DNA of 16,165 nt. It comes from an uncultured Prevotella sp. Lineage in GTDB: Bacteria > Bacteroidota > Bacteroidia > Bacteroidales > Bacteroidaceae. Position 1 is the first letter of the stretch, and every line of letters begins with the position of its first letter. Positions 1 to 6,750 of this stretch are shown piece by piece. Location of the stretch: contig CAMQBR010000044.1 of the NCBI GenBank assembly GCA_946999045.1, positions 1-16,165 on the forward strand. Reading direction: 5' to 3'. Below the pieces are notes generated by a model. That model was not told the DNA's origin and searched no databases. It worked only from the letters and a program-made list of their open reading frames with translations. The position numbers and the translations under genes are program-made.

Positions 1-38
1 GTAAGGCAGATGCTCTAAACCAGCTGAGCTAAACGCCC
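1..38 (-). tRNA. tRNA-Val (anticodon TAC), 5' part only
   Basis: Read on the minus strand from 38, the sequence starts with the acceptor half GGGCGTT, then TA, the D-arm GCTC...GAGC with an AGCTGG loop, and the first half of the anticodon arm (TCTGC, loop C-T, anticodon TAC). The window edge falls on the last anticodon base, so the 3' half is outside. UAC reads GUA valine codons. The gene has its own promoter and is divergent from trpS. Identity rests on the anticodon position and the conserved D-arm; the missing T-arm and acceptor 3' half could not be checked. Confidence 0.88.
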
Positions 39-58
39 TTACTATTTGTAAGCGGTTA

Positions 59-90
59 CAAAGGTATGTGTTTTTTTGTTAACTACCAAA
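59..90 (-). promoter_or_regulatory. Bacteroidetes-type promoter of tRNA-Val
   Basis: On the minus strand a -33 element TTTG (87-90) is followed after 20 bases by a -7 element TACCTTTG (59-66). Both match the Bacteroidetes housekeeping consensus TTTG / TAnnTTTG with ideal spacing. Transcription would start near 52, giving a short leader before the tRNA 5' end at 38. The same -7 octamer occurs before the tRNA-Leu gene in this window. Confidence 0.75.
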
Positions 91-105
91 CTTTTGATAA
101 TATTT

Positions 106-136
106 TTTGTGATACATCGCATTTTGATTATCTTTG
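106..136 (+). promoter_or_regulatory. Bacteroidetes-type promoter of trpS
   Basis: TTTG at 106-109 is followed after 19 bases by TATCTTTG at 129-136, a full match to the TTTG / TAnnTTTG consensus. The expected start of transcription is near 143, which leaves a leader of about 23 bases before the ATG at 166. The site lies downstream of the upstream in-frame ATG at 76, so that codon cannot be the start if this promoter is the one used. It is back to back with the tRNA-Val promoter. Confidence 0.75.
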
Positions 137-165
137 TAACAGATTTAAAACCTAAAAAGAAAATT

Positions 166-1158
166 ATGAAGGAAAAAGTAGTTAGCGGAATACGTCCTAC
201 AGGTTTTTTACACTTAGGCAACTATTTCGGAGCAGTGAAGAGTTTTGTTGAAATGCAAAATAGTTACGATTGTATGTTCTTCATTGCTGACTGGCACTCG
301 TTAACCACTCGTCCTAAACCAGAGGATATTCAAAAAAGTGTGCGAATTATCTTAGCAGAATATTTGGCATGTGGTATTGATCCTGAAAAGGCTTCTATTT
401 ATGTTCAGAGTGATGTGAAAGAGACATTGGAGCTTTATTTGTATCTTAACATGAATACTTATATTGGTGAATTGGGAAGAGTTACTACGTTTAAGGAAAA
501 GGCTCGTAAACAACCTGATAATGTCAATGCGGGATTGTTTACCTATCCTACGTTGATGGCGGCTGATATTCTTCAGCATCGTGCTAAGAAAGTTCCAGTA
601 GGAAAAGATCAAGAACAAAATATGGAGATGGCACGTAAATGTGCAGCTCGGTTTAATCGTATTTATGGTGTAGATTTCTTTCCAGAGCCTCAGAACTTCT
701 ACTTTAATTCGCAAGCTTTGAAGGTCCCTGGATTGGATGGTAGCGGAAAGATGGGAAAAAGCGAAGGTAATTGTATTTATTTGCACGATGATGATAAAAC
801 AATAACCAAGAAGGTGATGAAGGCGGTTACTGATAGCGGTCCTACAGAAAGGAATAGTGAGAAGCCTGAGGTTATTGAAAACTTGTTTACTTTCTTAAAA
901 ATTTGTTCAACGCCAGAAACATACGATTATTTTAACGAGAAGTGGAATGACTGCTCTATTCGCTATGGGGATTTAAAGAAACAAATTGCAGCAGACATCT
1001 GTACTACGGTTGCACCTATTAGAGAAAAAATACAAGAGTATAGTGCAAATACAGAATTACTTAATAAAATAGCTAAGGTGGGTGCAGAGAAAGCGAGTGA
1101 AAGTGCAGGTGCTACATTGAAGGAGGTAAGAAAAATTATAGGATTTAGACCCTATTAA
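166..1158 (+). CDS. trpS: Tryptophanyl-tRNA synthetase
   Basis: This cytoplasmic class Ic aminoacyl-tRNA synthetase charges tRNA-Trp with tryptophan using ATP. From the ATG at 166 it has 330 residues, a usual length for bacterial TrpS. The N-terminus carries the class I signature PTGFLHLGN (HIGH-type motif HLGN at residues 16-19). The conserved YPTLMAADILQH block is at about 127-138, VPVGKDQEQ at 143-151, and the KMSKS loop appears as KMGKS at 195-199. The reading frame stays open back to an ATG at 76, but that stretch lies upstream of the apparent promoter and encodes an atypical hydrophobic extension, so 166 is preferred. It is divergent from tRNA-Val and seems to be monocistronic, with a terminator just downstream. 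The family assignment is secure. Confidence 0.97.
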   Translation: MKEKVVSGIRPTGFLHLGNYFGAVKSFVEMQNSYDCMFFIADWHSLTTRPKPEDIQKSVRIILAEYLACGIDPEKASIYVQSDVKETLELYLYLNMNTYIGELGRVTTFKEKARKQPDNVNAGLFTYPTLMAADILQHRAKKVPVGKDQEQNMEMARKCAARFNRIYGVDFFPEPQNFYFNSQALKVPGLDGSGKMGKSEGNCIYLHDDDKTITKKVMKAVTDSGPTERNSEKPEVIENLFTFLKICSTPETYDYFNEKWNDCSIRYGDLKKQIAADICTTVAPIREKIQEYSANTELLNKIAKVGAEKASESAGATLKEVRKIIGFRPY

Positions 1159-1182
1159 TAATTATCAGATATATAATTTGTG

Positions 1183-1216
1183 AAAGGGAGAGGTGATTTT
1201 ATAACCTTTCCTTTTT
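1183..1216 (+). terminator. Probable trpS terminator
   Basis: A hairpin begins 24 bases after the trpS stop. AAAGG and AGGT on the left pair with ACCT and CCTTT on the right, separated by a small internal loop and a loop of about nine bases. The right arm runs into a T-rich tail. The stem is interrupted and not GC-rich, so it is a moderate candidate for intrinsic termination. Confidence 0.5.
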
Positions 1217-1264
1217 ATTCAGCTTGAATATTGTAAGCATTCAATATTAACCGTACGGAGATAA

Positions 1265-1366
1265 AATTTGAGTAGAAGGTAAACATTAATCATAGGAGTT
1301 TTTATCTTCTGTTTTCATGTTCACCAACCTCTCACACCGCCTTACGTGCGTTCTGCATACTCACTC
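1265..1366 (-). mobile_element. Possible degenerate group II intron 3' end (domains V-VI)
   Basis: Read on the minus strand, the segment contains GTATGC, then GAACGCACGTA, then GGCGGTGTGAGAGG, and ends in CTTCTACTCAAAT. This resembles the domain V to domain VI junction and the 3' end (CTACTC-AT) of bacterial group II introns. In the domain VI position, GGTGAACAT (1317-1325) can pair with ATGTTTACC (1278-1286), one G-U pair included. Domain V is not canonical: the usual AGC/GUU base and GAAA tip are damaged. No reverse transcriptase/maturase frame and no 5' domains are present, so it would be an isolated dead remnant. The call is from remembered consensus and by eye; it needs a covariance-model search. 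Confidence 0.4.
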
Positions 1367-1430
1367 ATAAACAAATTGACCTCAAAAATAGTCTCACAAT
1401 CTGTTAAAGCTAATTTATAGAACCACCCTT
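1365..1430 (-). repeat. Dispersed AT-rich repeat, copy A
   Basis: On the minus strand this copy begins GGGTGGTTCTATAAATTA, continues with ATTGTGAG, then a T-run and TTTGTTTAT. The first 18 bases match copies B and C closely. ATTGTGAG followed by a T-run matches copy D. It abuts the putative intron remnant. No coding function is seen. Confidence 0.6.
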
Positions 1431-1524
1431 CAGCTATTTTTTCAAGACATATCGCTTCTATTGTATTTTTGAATTCAGTTCTATCGTGTGAATAAGGGTT
1501 CTGACATCTGATTGAATCAGTTTA

Positions 1525-1553
1525 TATATCATTGTAATGGGAATAATGATATA
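1525..1553. repeat. 9-bp inverted repeat upstream of asd
   Basis: TATATCATT (1525-1533) is an exact inverted match of AATGATATA (1545-1553), with an 11-base spacer. It lies about 75 bases before the asd -7 box. It could be a regulator-binding site or a chance AT-rich hairpin; there is no independent support for a function. Confidence 0.35.
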
Positions 1554-1626
1554 GAAGAAATTATGTTTCTGTCTTTCTCAAAGTAAAAAAATACAGGAGA
1601 TAATAGTAAAAACATTTGATTTTTTG

Positions 1627-1634
1627 TAACTTTG
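1627..1634 (+). promoter_or_regulatory. Candidate -7 box of the asd promoter
   Basis: TAACTTTG fits the TAnnTTTG consensus exactly, and the same octamer stands before the antiporter gene. No TTTG is found at the expected 19-21 base spacing upstream, so the -33 element is weak or missing. Transcription would begin near 1641 and leave a leader of about 74 bases. Confidence 0.5.
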
Positions 1635-1714
1635 TCCCATATCAAATTTGCTTATTAACTGAAGGTGGATACCATTAATATATCACCAACGGTAACAATT
1701 TAAAATATATTTTT

Positions 1715-2719
1715 ATGAAAGTAGCTATTGTAGGTGCCAGTGGTGCCGTTGGTCAAGAGTTTTTGCGTATTTTAGCCGAACGCAATTTTCCTATTGACGA
1801 TTTAGTCTTATTTGGATCAGAACGAAGTGCAGGCAGAAAATATTCTTTCAAAGGAAAGGAGTATACCGTAAAACTTCTTCAACATAATGACGATTTTAAG
1901 GATATAGATATAGCCTTTACATCGGCAGGTGGCGGTACATCAAAAGAGTTTGCCGAGACCATTACGAAGTATGGTACTATCATGATAGACAACTCAAGTG
2001 CTTTCCGTATGTATAAAGATGTGCCATTGGTAGTACCAGAGGTAAATCCAGAGGATGCATTAAGTAGACCTTGCAATATCATTGCTAATCCTAACTGTAC
2101 CACTATTATGCTGGTTGTAGTATTGAAGCCTATAGAGAAGTTAAGTCATATCAAACGCATTCATATTTCTTCTTACCAGAGTGCCAGTGGTGCTGGTGCT
2201 GCTGCTATGGCTGAAGTTCAGCAGCAATATAAAGAATTAGTAGAGACAGGTGAGGTGAAGACTATTAAAAAGTTTCCTCATCAGTTAGCATACAACGTTA
2301 TTCCACAGATAGATGTGTTTACAGAAAATGGTTATACCAAGGAAGAAATGAAAATGTTTAACGAGACCCAGAAGATACTGCATTCGGATGTAAAGACCTG
2401 TGCTACTTGTGTTCGTGTGTCATCTCTTCGTTCTCATTCTGAGTCAGTATGGCTTGAAACCGAACGTGCATTATCAGTAGAGGAGGTACAAAAGGCTATT
2501 GCATCTGCGCCTGGTTGTACATTAAAGGATAATCCTTCTGAAGGATTGTATCCTATGCCGTTAGAGTCAGCTGGGCACGATAATATCTATGTAGGTCGTG
2601 TACGTAAGGATTTGGCTAATGATCATGGTATTACTTTGTGGTTAACGGGCGATCAAATTAGAAAAGGTGCAGCATTAAATGCCGTACAAATAGCGGAATA
2701 CATCATAGCTAATTCATAA
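1715..2719 (+). CDS. asd: Aspartate-semialdehyde dehydrogenase
   Basis: This cytoplasmic enzyme reduces 4-phospho-L-aspartate to L-aspartate 4-semialdehyde with NADPH, the branch point toward lysine/diaminopimelate, threonine and methionine. The 334 residues are a normal length. The N-terminal Rossmann motif GASGAVG is at 7-13 and NSSAFR at 93-98. The catalytic cysteine is C128 within NPNCTT, and SYQSASGAG at 153-161 contains the conserved glutamine. The substrate-binding arginine and active-site histidine correspond to R234 and H241 in RVSSLRSHSES. The two serines after RV differ from the RVPV form I expect in this family. The ATG at 1715 is preceded by an A/T-rich leader without a Shine-Dalgarno sequence, as is usual in Bacteroidetes. 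It appears monocistronic. Confidence 0.96.
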   Translation: MKVAIVGASGAVGQEFLRILAERNFPIDDLVLFGSERSAGRKYSFKGKEYTVKLLQHNDDFKDIDIAFTSAGGGTSKEFAETITKYGTIMIDNSSAFRMYKDVPLVVPEVNPEDALSRPCNIIANPNCTTIMLVVVLKPIEKLSHIKRIHISSYQSASGAGAAAMAEVQQQYKELVETGEVKTIKKFPHQLAYNVIPQIDVFTENGYTKEEMKMFNETQKILHSDVKTCATCVRVSSLRSHSESVWLETERALSVEEVQKAIASAPGCTLKDNPSEGLYPMPLESAGHDNIYVGRVRKDLANDHGITLWLTGDQIRKGAALNAVQIAEYIIANS

Positions 2720-2747
2720 TTGTAAGCTTATAATAATAAGATGATGA

Positions 2748-2781
2748 TTTTTGTTGGACGTTTCGAAATGTACAACAAAAA
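2748..2781. repeat. 34-base near-perfect palindrome after asd
   Basis: The arms around the centre TTTCGAAA pair over 17 positions with one mismatch (2757/2772) and one G-T wobble (2760/2769). The outer arms are TTTTTGTTG and CAACAAAAA. It lies 28 bases after the asd stop, so it may act in termination, but there is no T-run after the stem in either direction because the T-run is part of the stem. A DNA-binding site or cruciform is an alternative. Confidence 0.55.
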
Positions 2782-2829
2782 TATAGATAGAACATACGCA
2801 CGAGTTGTGTGTATGTAAATTTAGGGACT

Positions 2830-2877
2830 CCCAATATTGCCCTGTATACAAGTTTCTTACCACAGGACAGTATTGGG
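2830..2877. repeat. Inverted repeat with 16-base arms
   Basis: CCCAATATTGCCCTGT (2830-2845) pairs with ACAGGACAGTATTGGG (2862-2877), with one G-T wobble, one mismatch and a 16-base loop. No T-run follows, so it is not a typical terminator. It lies about 77 bases before the antiporter -7 box. It could be an upstream regulatory site or the remnant of a small repeat element. Confidence 0.55.
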
Positions 2878-2953
2878 TAAACTAAATTGTATGTTTGCAA
2901 AAACAATAACTGCCTTTACCATTGAATAAGTAACATATTACATTTTTTTTATT

Positions 2954-2961
2954 TAACTTTG
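2954..2961 (+). promoter_or_regulatory. Candidate -7 box of the antiporter operon
   Basis: TAACTTTG matches the Bacteroidetes TAnnTTTG consensus and equals the asd box. A TTTG -33 element at the right distance is not seen. The implied transcription start near 2968 gives a leader of about 30 bases before the ATG at 2999. Confidence 0.5.
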
Positions 2962-2998
2962 TTGCGTATATAACAAACACAAAGCATAACAAAATAAG

Positions 2999-5125
2999 AT
3001 GGCTCAATATCTACCTATAACCAATCCTACCTTGGTGTTTTTAGTAGTACTCATGGTTATACTATTGGCACCTATAATTATGGGTAAACTTCGTATACCC
3101 CATATTATAGGTATGGTATTGGCTGGAGTGGTATTGGGACAATATGGGTTGAATATCTTAGTAAGAGATGATTCTTTTGAACTGTTTGGACAGGTAGGAC
3201 TGTACTACATTATGTTTTTGGCAGCCCTCGAAATGGAAGTAGAAGGCTTAAAGAAGAGCAAATACCGTGTTTTGTTCTTTGGTTTGTCTACCTTTATTAT
3301 TCCGTTGATGTTGGTTTATGTGGCATGTGTTACTATCTTAGGATTTTCAAAGATGTCATCCTTGCTCATTGGTTGCATCATGTCGTCTAACACGTTGATT
3401 GCCTATCCGATAGTGAGTCGATACGGATTGCAGAGGAAACCCAGTGTAACATTAAGCGTTGGAGCTACTATGGTGTCGTTATTGCTGTCGCTTATCATAT
3501 TAGCAAGCATTGTAAGCTCGTGCGAAAGCAATGCTGGTATTATGCATTGGCTACTGCTCTTTATTAATTTCGCAGTATATTGTGCTGCCATGATTATACT
3601 GATACCAAGAATAACCCGCTGGTTCTTGCGTAGATACAGCGATGCCGTGATGCAGTATGTGTTTGTTATGGCTATTATGTTTATGAGTGCAGCAATGAGT
3701 AGTGCAATAGGATTTGAAGGAATCTTTGGCGCATTTTTCTCTGGATTGATACTCAACCGATACATTCCTGTTGTATCGCCTTTGATGAATCGCATTGAAT
3801 TTATTGGCAATGCCATATTTATTCCTTATTTCTTAATAGGAGTGGGGATGCTTATCAACCTACATTCCCTTTTTCAAGGTAATCGGGTATTGATGATATT
3901 GCTGGTATTGACTATAGTTGGCACATTTGGAAAAGCTATTGCTGCCTACTTTACCAATTATGTAGTAAAGTTGCCCTTCTCATCAGGCAGAATGATGTTC
4001 GGCTTAACCTCTGCCCATGCAGCTGGAGCCATTGCTATGGTTATGATAGGCATGAAAATACAGATAGCTCCCAATCAATATTTGATAAGTGATGAGATAC
4101 TTAATGGTATCGTACTCATGATACTATTTACTTGTATTATCTCATCGGTCATTACCGAATATTCGGCACAAAAGATAACATTGAGAGATCAGCAAATGCC
4201 ATCGAAGTCTACCTATTCGCAAGTTGGTGAGCATATCTTGGTATCAGTAAAATATCCCAATTATGCCAACCAACTAATGGGTCTTGCGGTTTTGATGAAA
4301 AATAGGAAACTAAAACAACCGATCACAGCCCTGAATGTGGTGTATGAAGATGAGGATATGCGAGCCAATCAAGAAAAGGGAAAACTATTGTTAGAGCAGG
4401 TTAGCAGATATGCAGCAGGAGCAGATGTGCTAGTACAATCGCAGGTTCGTATTGCGGTGAATATTGCCAACGGTATTAAACATGCTTATCAGGAGTTTCA
4501 TGCTACTGAAATTATATTGGGCTTGCACACCCATACCGAAGTATCTAAAAAGTTCTGGGGGCAGTTTCATCAGAGCTTGGTTAACGGGTTGAATTGCCAA
4601 ATCATTATGGCTCGACTCATGCAACCGCTCAATACAATAAGAAAAATAGTGGTGGCTGTACCCTCTAGAGCACAGTTTGAACCAGGCTTTTATCGTTGGT
4701 TAGAACGGCTATCTCGAATGGCTGTCAACCTTGATTGTCGCATTCAGTTTCATGGAAGAATAGATACGTTACAAATTATCAAAGTGTTTGTACAGCATAA
4801 ATATACCGAGTTGAGAGTTGAATACAAAAGTATGGATCATTGGAATGTGTTACCTAAATTAGCTTCAACCATTGCCAACGACCATTTGTTTGTAGTAGTA
4901 GCAGCTCGAAAGGGAACCGTATCGTATAAGAATGCGTTAGATAGATTGGCTGATGAGATAAAACAATATTTTTCAGGAAAGACATTATTGGTTATCTTTC
5001 CCGATCAGTATGGTCCTTTACAAGGTAATATGACATTCTCTCAATCGCAGCATACCGAGGAACAATCGGCATACGATGCTGTTAGAACATGGATTTATAA
5101 GAATTTGAAAAGGTTAAAATTATGA
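2999..5125 (+). CDS. CPA2-type cation/proton antiporter with USP-like C-terminal region
   Basis: This is an inner-membrane monovalent cation:proton antiporter of the KefB/NapA type. Residues 1-400 are strongly hydrophobic, with about 12 membrane segments. LRIPHIIGMVLAGVVLG (31-47) and FLAALEME (73-80) match the family, as does AYPIVSRYG (135-143). Near residues 335-350 SAHAAGAIAMVMIG fits the later core helices. Residues from about 405 on are soluble and look like two universal-stress-protein-like halves, common in the Bacteroidetes branch. The segment that usually reads GGTxxTD (the ion-binding aspartate) here reads GATMVSL at 155-161, with no acidic residue. The family is clear, but the transported ion and whether exchange still works are not. 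It is the first gene of an apparent operon; its stop overlaps the next start as ATGA. Confidence 0.85.
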   Translation: MAQYLPITNPTLVFLVVLMVILLAPIIMGKLRIPHIIGMVLAGVVLGQYGLNILVRDDSFELFGQVGLYYIMFLAALEMEVEGLKKSKYRVLFFGLSTFIIPLMLVYVACVTILGFSKMSSLLIGCIMSSNTLIAYPIVSRYGLQRKPSVTLSVGATMVSLLLSLIILASIVSSCESNAGIMHWLLLFINFAVYCAAMIILIPRITRWFLRRYSDAVMQYVFVMAIMFMSAAMSSAIGFEGIFGAFFSGLILNRYIPVVSPLMNRIEFIGNAIFIPYFLIGVGMLINLHSLFQGNRVLMILLVLTIVGTFGKAIAAYFTNYVVKLPFSSGRMMFGLTSAHAAGAIAMVMIGMKIQIAPNQYLISDEILNGIVLMILFTCIISSVITEYSAQKITLRDQQMPSKSTYSQVGEHILVSVKYPNYANQLMGLAVLMKNRKLKQPITALNVVYEDEDMRANQEKGKLLLEQVSRYAAGADVLVQSQVRIAVNIANGIKHAYQEFHATEIILGLHTHTEVSKKFWGQFHQSLVNGLNCQIIMARLMQPLNTIRKIVVAVPSRAQFEPGFYRWLERLSRMAVNLDCRIQFHGRIDTLQIIKVFVQHKYTELRVEYKSMDHWNVLPKLASTIANDHLFVVVAARKGTVSYKNALDRLADEIKQYFSGKTLLVIFPDQYGPLQGNMTFSQSQHTEEQSAYDAVRTWIYKNLKRLKL

Positions 5126-5826
5126 TAGATATAAAAGGAATAACAAAATCGTTTGGTAATCTTCAGGTATTGAAGAACATTGATTTACATATCAATAAAG
5201 GTGAAGTGATAAGTATTGTAGGTCCAAGCGGAGCGGGTAAAACAACGCTTTTGCAACTCATGGGTACACTTGATCAACCTGATAGTGGACAAATTGTGGT
5301 AGATGGCATACAGGTAGACCAGTTGTCTAAGAATAAATTGAGCGATTTTCGCAACCAGCACATTGGGTTCGTGTTTCAGTTTCATCAACTTCTGCCTGAA
5401 TTTACGGCATTGGAAAACATTATGATTCCCGCCTTTATTGCAGGAAAAAGAAGGGGAGATGCTAAGAAACGTGCTCAAGAATTGTTGGCATTTATGGGGT
5501 TGAGCGATCGTGCAAATCATAAGCCTAATCAACTGTCTGGTGGTGAAAAACAGCGTGTAGCTGTGGCTCGTGCCTTGGTTAATCATCCAGCTGTGATATT
5601 GGCAGACGAACCCAGTGGCAGTCTTGATTCTAAAAACAAAGCCGACCTTTATCAATTATTCTTTGATTTGCGCAAAGAGTTTGGGCAAACTTTTGTGATT
5701 GTTACACACGATGAGGAGCTGGCAACGATCACTGATCGAACAATACACATGAAAGACGGCAAACTGATAACTCCTTCTTCTGTTGAAGAGAATATAGAGA
5801 TAATGCCTCATTCTACAAAAGAATAA
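5122..5826 (+). CDS. lolD: LolD-type ABC transporter ATP-binding protein
   Basis: This is the ATPase of the lipoprotein-releasing complex, which works with LolC/LolE-type membrane subunits to extract lipoproteins from the inner membrane. The 234 residues are complete. Walker A GPSGAGKT is at 34-41 and the Q-loop glutamine at 86. FQFHQLLPEFTALEN (85-99) is close to the typical LolD segment. The signature LSGGEKQ is at 138-144, Walker B VILADEP at 158-164 and the H-loop histidine at 196. No permease gene lies next to it, so partners must be elsewhere, which I believe is common for LolD in Bacteroidetes. The related MacB/FtsE ATPases are the main alternative. The start overlaps the antiporter stop (ATGA), suggesting translational coupling. 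Confidence 0.85.
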   Translation: MIDIKGITKSFGNLQVLKNIDLHINKGEVISIVGPSGAGKTTLLQLMGTLDQPDSGQIVVDGIQVDQLSKNKLSDFRNQHIGFVFQFHQLLPEFTALENIMIPAFIAGKRRGDAKKRAQELLAFMGLSDRANHKPNQLSGGEKQRVAVARALVNHPAVILADEPSGSLDSKNKADLYQLFFDLRKEFGQTFVIVTHDEELATITDRTIHMKDGKLITPSSVEENIEIMPHSTKE

Positions 5827-5832
5827 AAGTTT

Positions 5833-6711
5833 ATGAAAGACAAAAAATTAAAAGATAGTGAGCAAATGGTATCTCGTTCGTTCATTAAGTTGGGCGAATA
5901 TAATCGTTTAGAGGTGTTACGTGCCGTTGATTTCGGCTTATATTTAGACGGAGGTGATGAAGGAGAAATTTTATTACCGCAACGATATGTACTACAGCAT
6001 TATAGCATTGGTGATGTTTTGGAGGTGTTTGTATATTTGGATAAGGACGAACGGCTGGTAGCTACTACCGAAACTCCTTTAGCTAAAGTGGGTGAGTTTG
6101 CTTGTCTGGAATGTTCATGGGTAAACGAATATGGCGCATTTCTTAATTGGGGCTTGATGAAAGATTTGTTCTGTCCGTTTCGTGAACAGAAAAAACGAAT
6201 GGAGATAGGCGACAAATATATTGTACATGTGCATGTAGACGAAGAAAGTTATCGCATTGTAGCATCAGCTAAAGTAGAACACTTTTTCTGCAATGAAGTT
6301 CCTCAATACAAGCGTGGACAAGAGGTTGACTTGTTGGTTTGGCAGAAAACAAATCTTGGGTTTAAGGTTATCATTGACAATAAATATCAAGGTTTGGCTT
6401 ATGATGACCAAATATTTAAGCAGGTACATATAGGCGATTACATGAAAGGTTATATTTCTAAAGTTCGTCCTGATGGCAAAATTGATATTACTCTTCAACG
6501 CACTGGGTATAAGCAAGCTACCGACTTTGCCGAAGTATTACTATCTTATCTTCAATCGCACAACGGCTTTTGCGAATTTGGTGATAAGGGCAATGCCGAA
6601 GACATAAAATATCGTTTCCATGTAAGCAAGAAAACTTATAAGCGTGCTATAGGTGATTTATATAAACGACACCTTATTATAATAGAAGAAGATGGGGTAA
6701 GGCTGGTGTAA
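5833..6711 (+). CDS. cvfB: CvfB-like S1-domain RNA-binding protein
   Basis: Its 292 residues match the conserved virulence factor B / YitL family: cytoplasmic RNA-binding proteins made of several S1-like OB folds and a C-terminal winged helix. S1-like units are seen at about 15-80 (GLYLDG...GEILLP), 85-150 (GAFLNWGLMKDLFCP, then GDKYIVHVHVD) and 160-225 (GLAYDDQIF...GDYMKGYISKVRPDGKIDITL). Residues 230-292, with HVSKKTYKRAIGDLYKRHLI, fit the winged helix. The start is 6 bases after the lolD stop, so it is probably the last gene of the operon. In firmicutes the family affects virulence-gene expression; a role in this organism is not known from sequence. The symbol is by family only. Confidence 0.82.
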   Translation: MKDKKLKDSEQMVSRSFIKLGEYNRLEVLRAVDFGLYLDGGDEGEILLPQRYVLQHYSIGDVLEVFVYLDKDERLVATTETPLAKVGEFACLECSWVNEYGAFLNWGLMKDLFCPFREQKKRMEIGDKYIVHVHVDEESYRIVASAKVEHFFCNEVPQYKRGQEVDLLVWQKTNLGFKVIIDNKYQGLAYDDQIFKQVHIGDYMKGYISKVRPDGKIDITLQRTGYKQATDFAEVLLSYLQSHNGFCEFGDKGNAEDIKYRFHVSKKTYKRAIGDLYKRHLIIIEEDGVRLV

Positions 6712-6750
6712 ATAGTAACTTTATGATGAGCTCTTTAAACTATAAGAGGT

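Larger units (their letters stand above)
1159..1714. other. 556-base spacer between trpS and asd
   Basis: No credible gene was found. In order the stretch holds a terminator-like hairpin after trpS, a 22-base segment resembling the end of the long hairpin at 6751-6914, a probable group II intron 3' remnant on the minus strand, one copy of a dispersed repeat, a 9-bp inverted repeat at 1525-1553, and the asd -7 box with its leader. The individual items are listed separately. Confidence 0.7.

Noticed and set aside
76..165. N-terminal extension of trpS starting at ATG 76
   Set aside because: It lies upstream of a good promoter, overlaps the tRNA-Val promoter, and encodes a hydrophobic stretch foreign to TrpS; the ATG at 166 gives the normal protein length.
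352..786. 144-codon minus-strand frame opposite trpS
   Set aside because: It is antisense to conserved TrpS motifs with no recognisable domain or promoter.
2709..2906. 65-codon minus-strand frame between asd and the antiporter
   Set aside because: Its sequence is made largely of the two inverted repeats in this spacer; composition and context do not support a gene.
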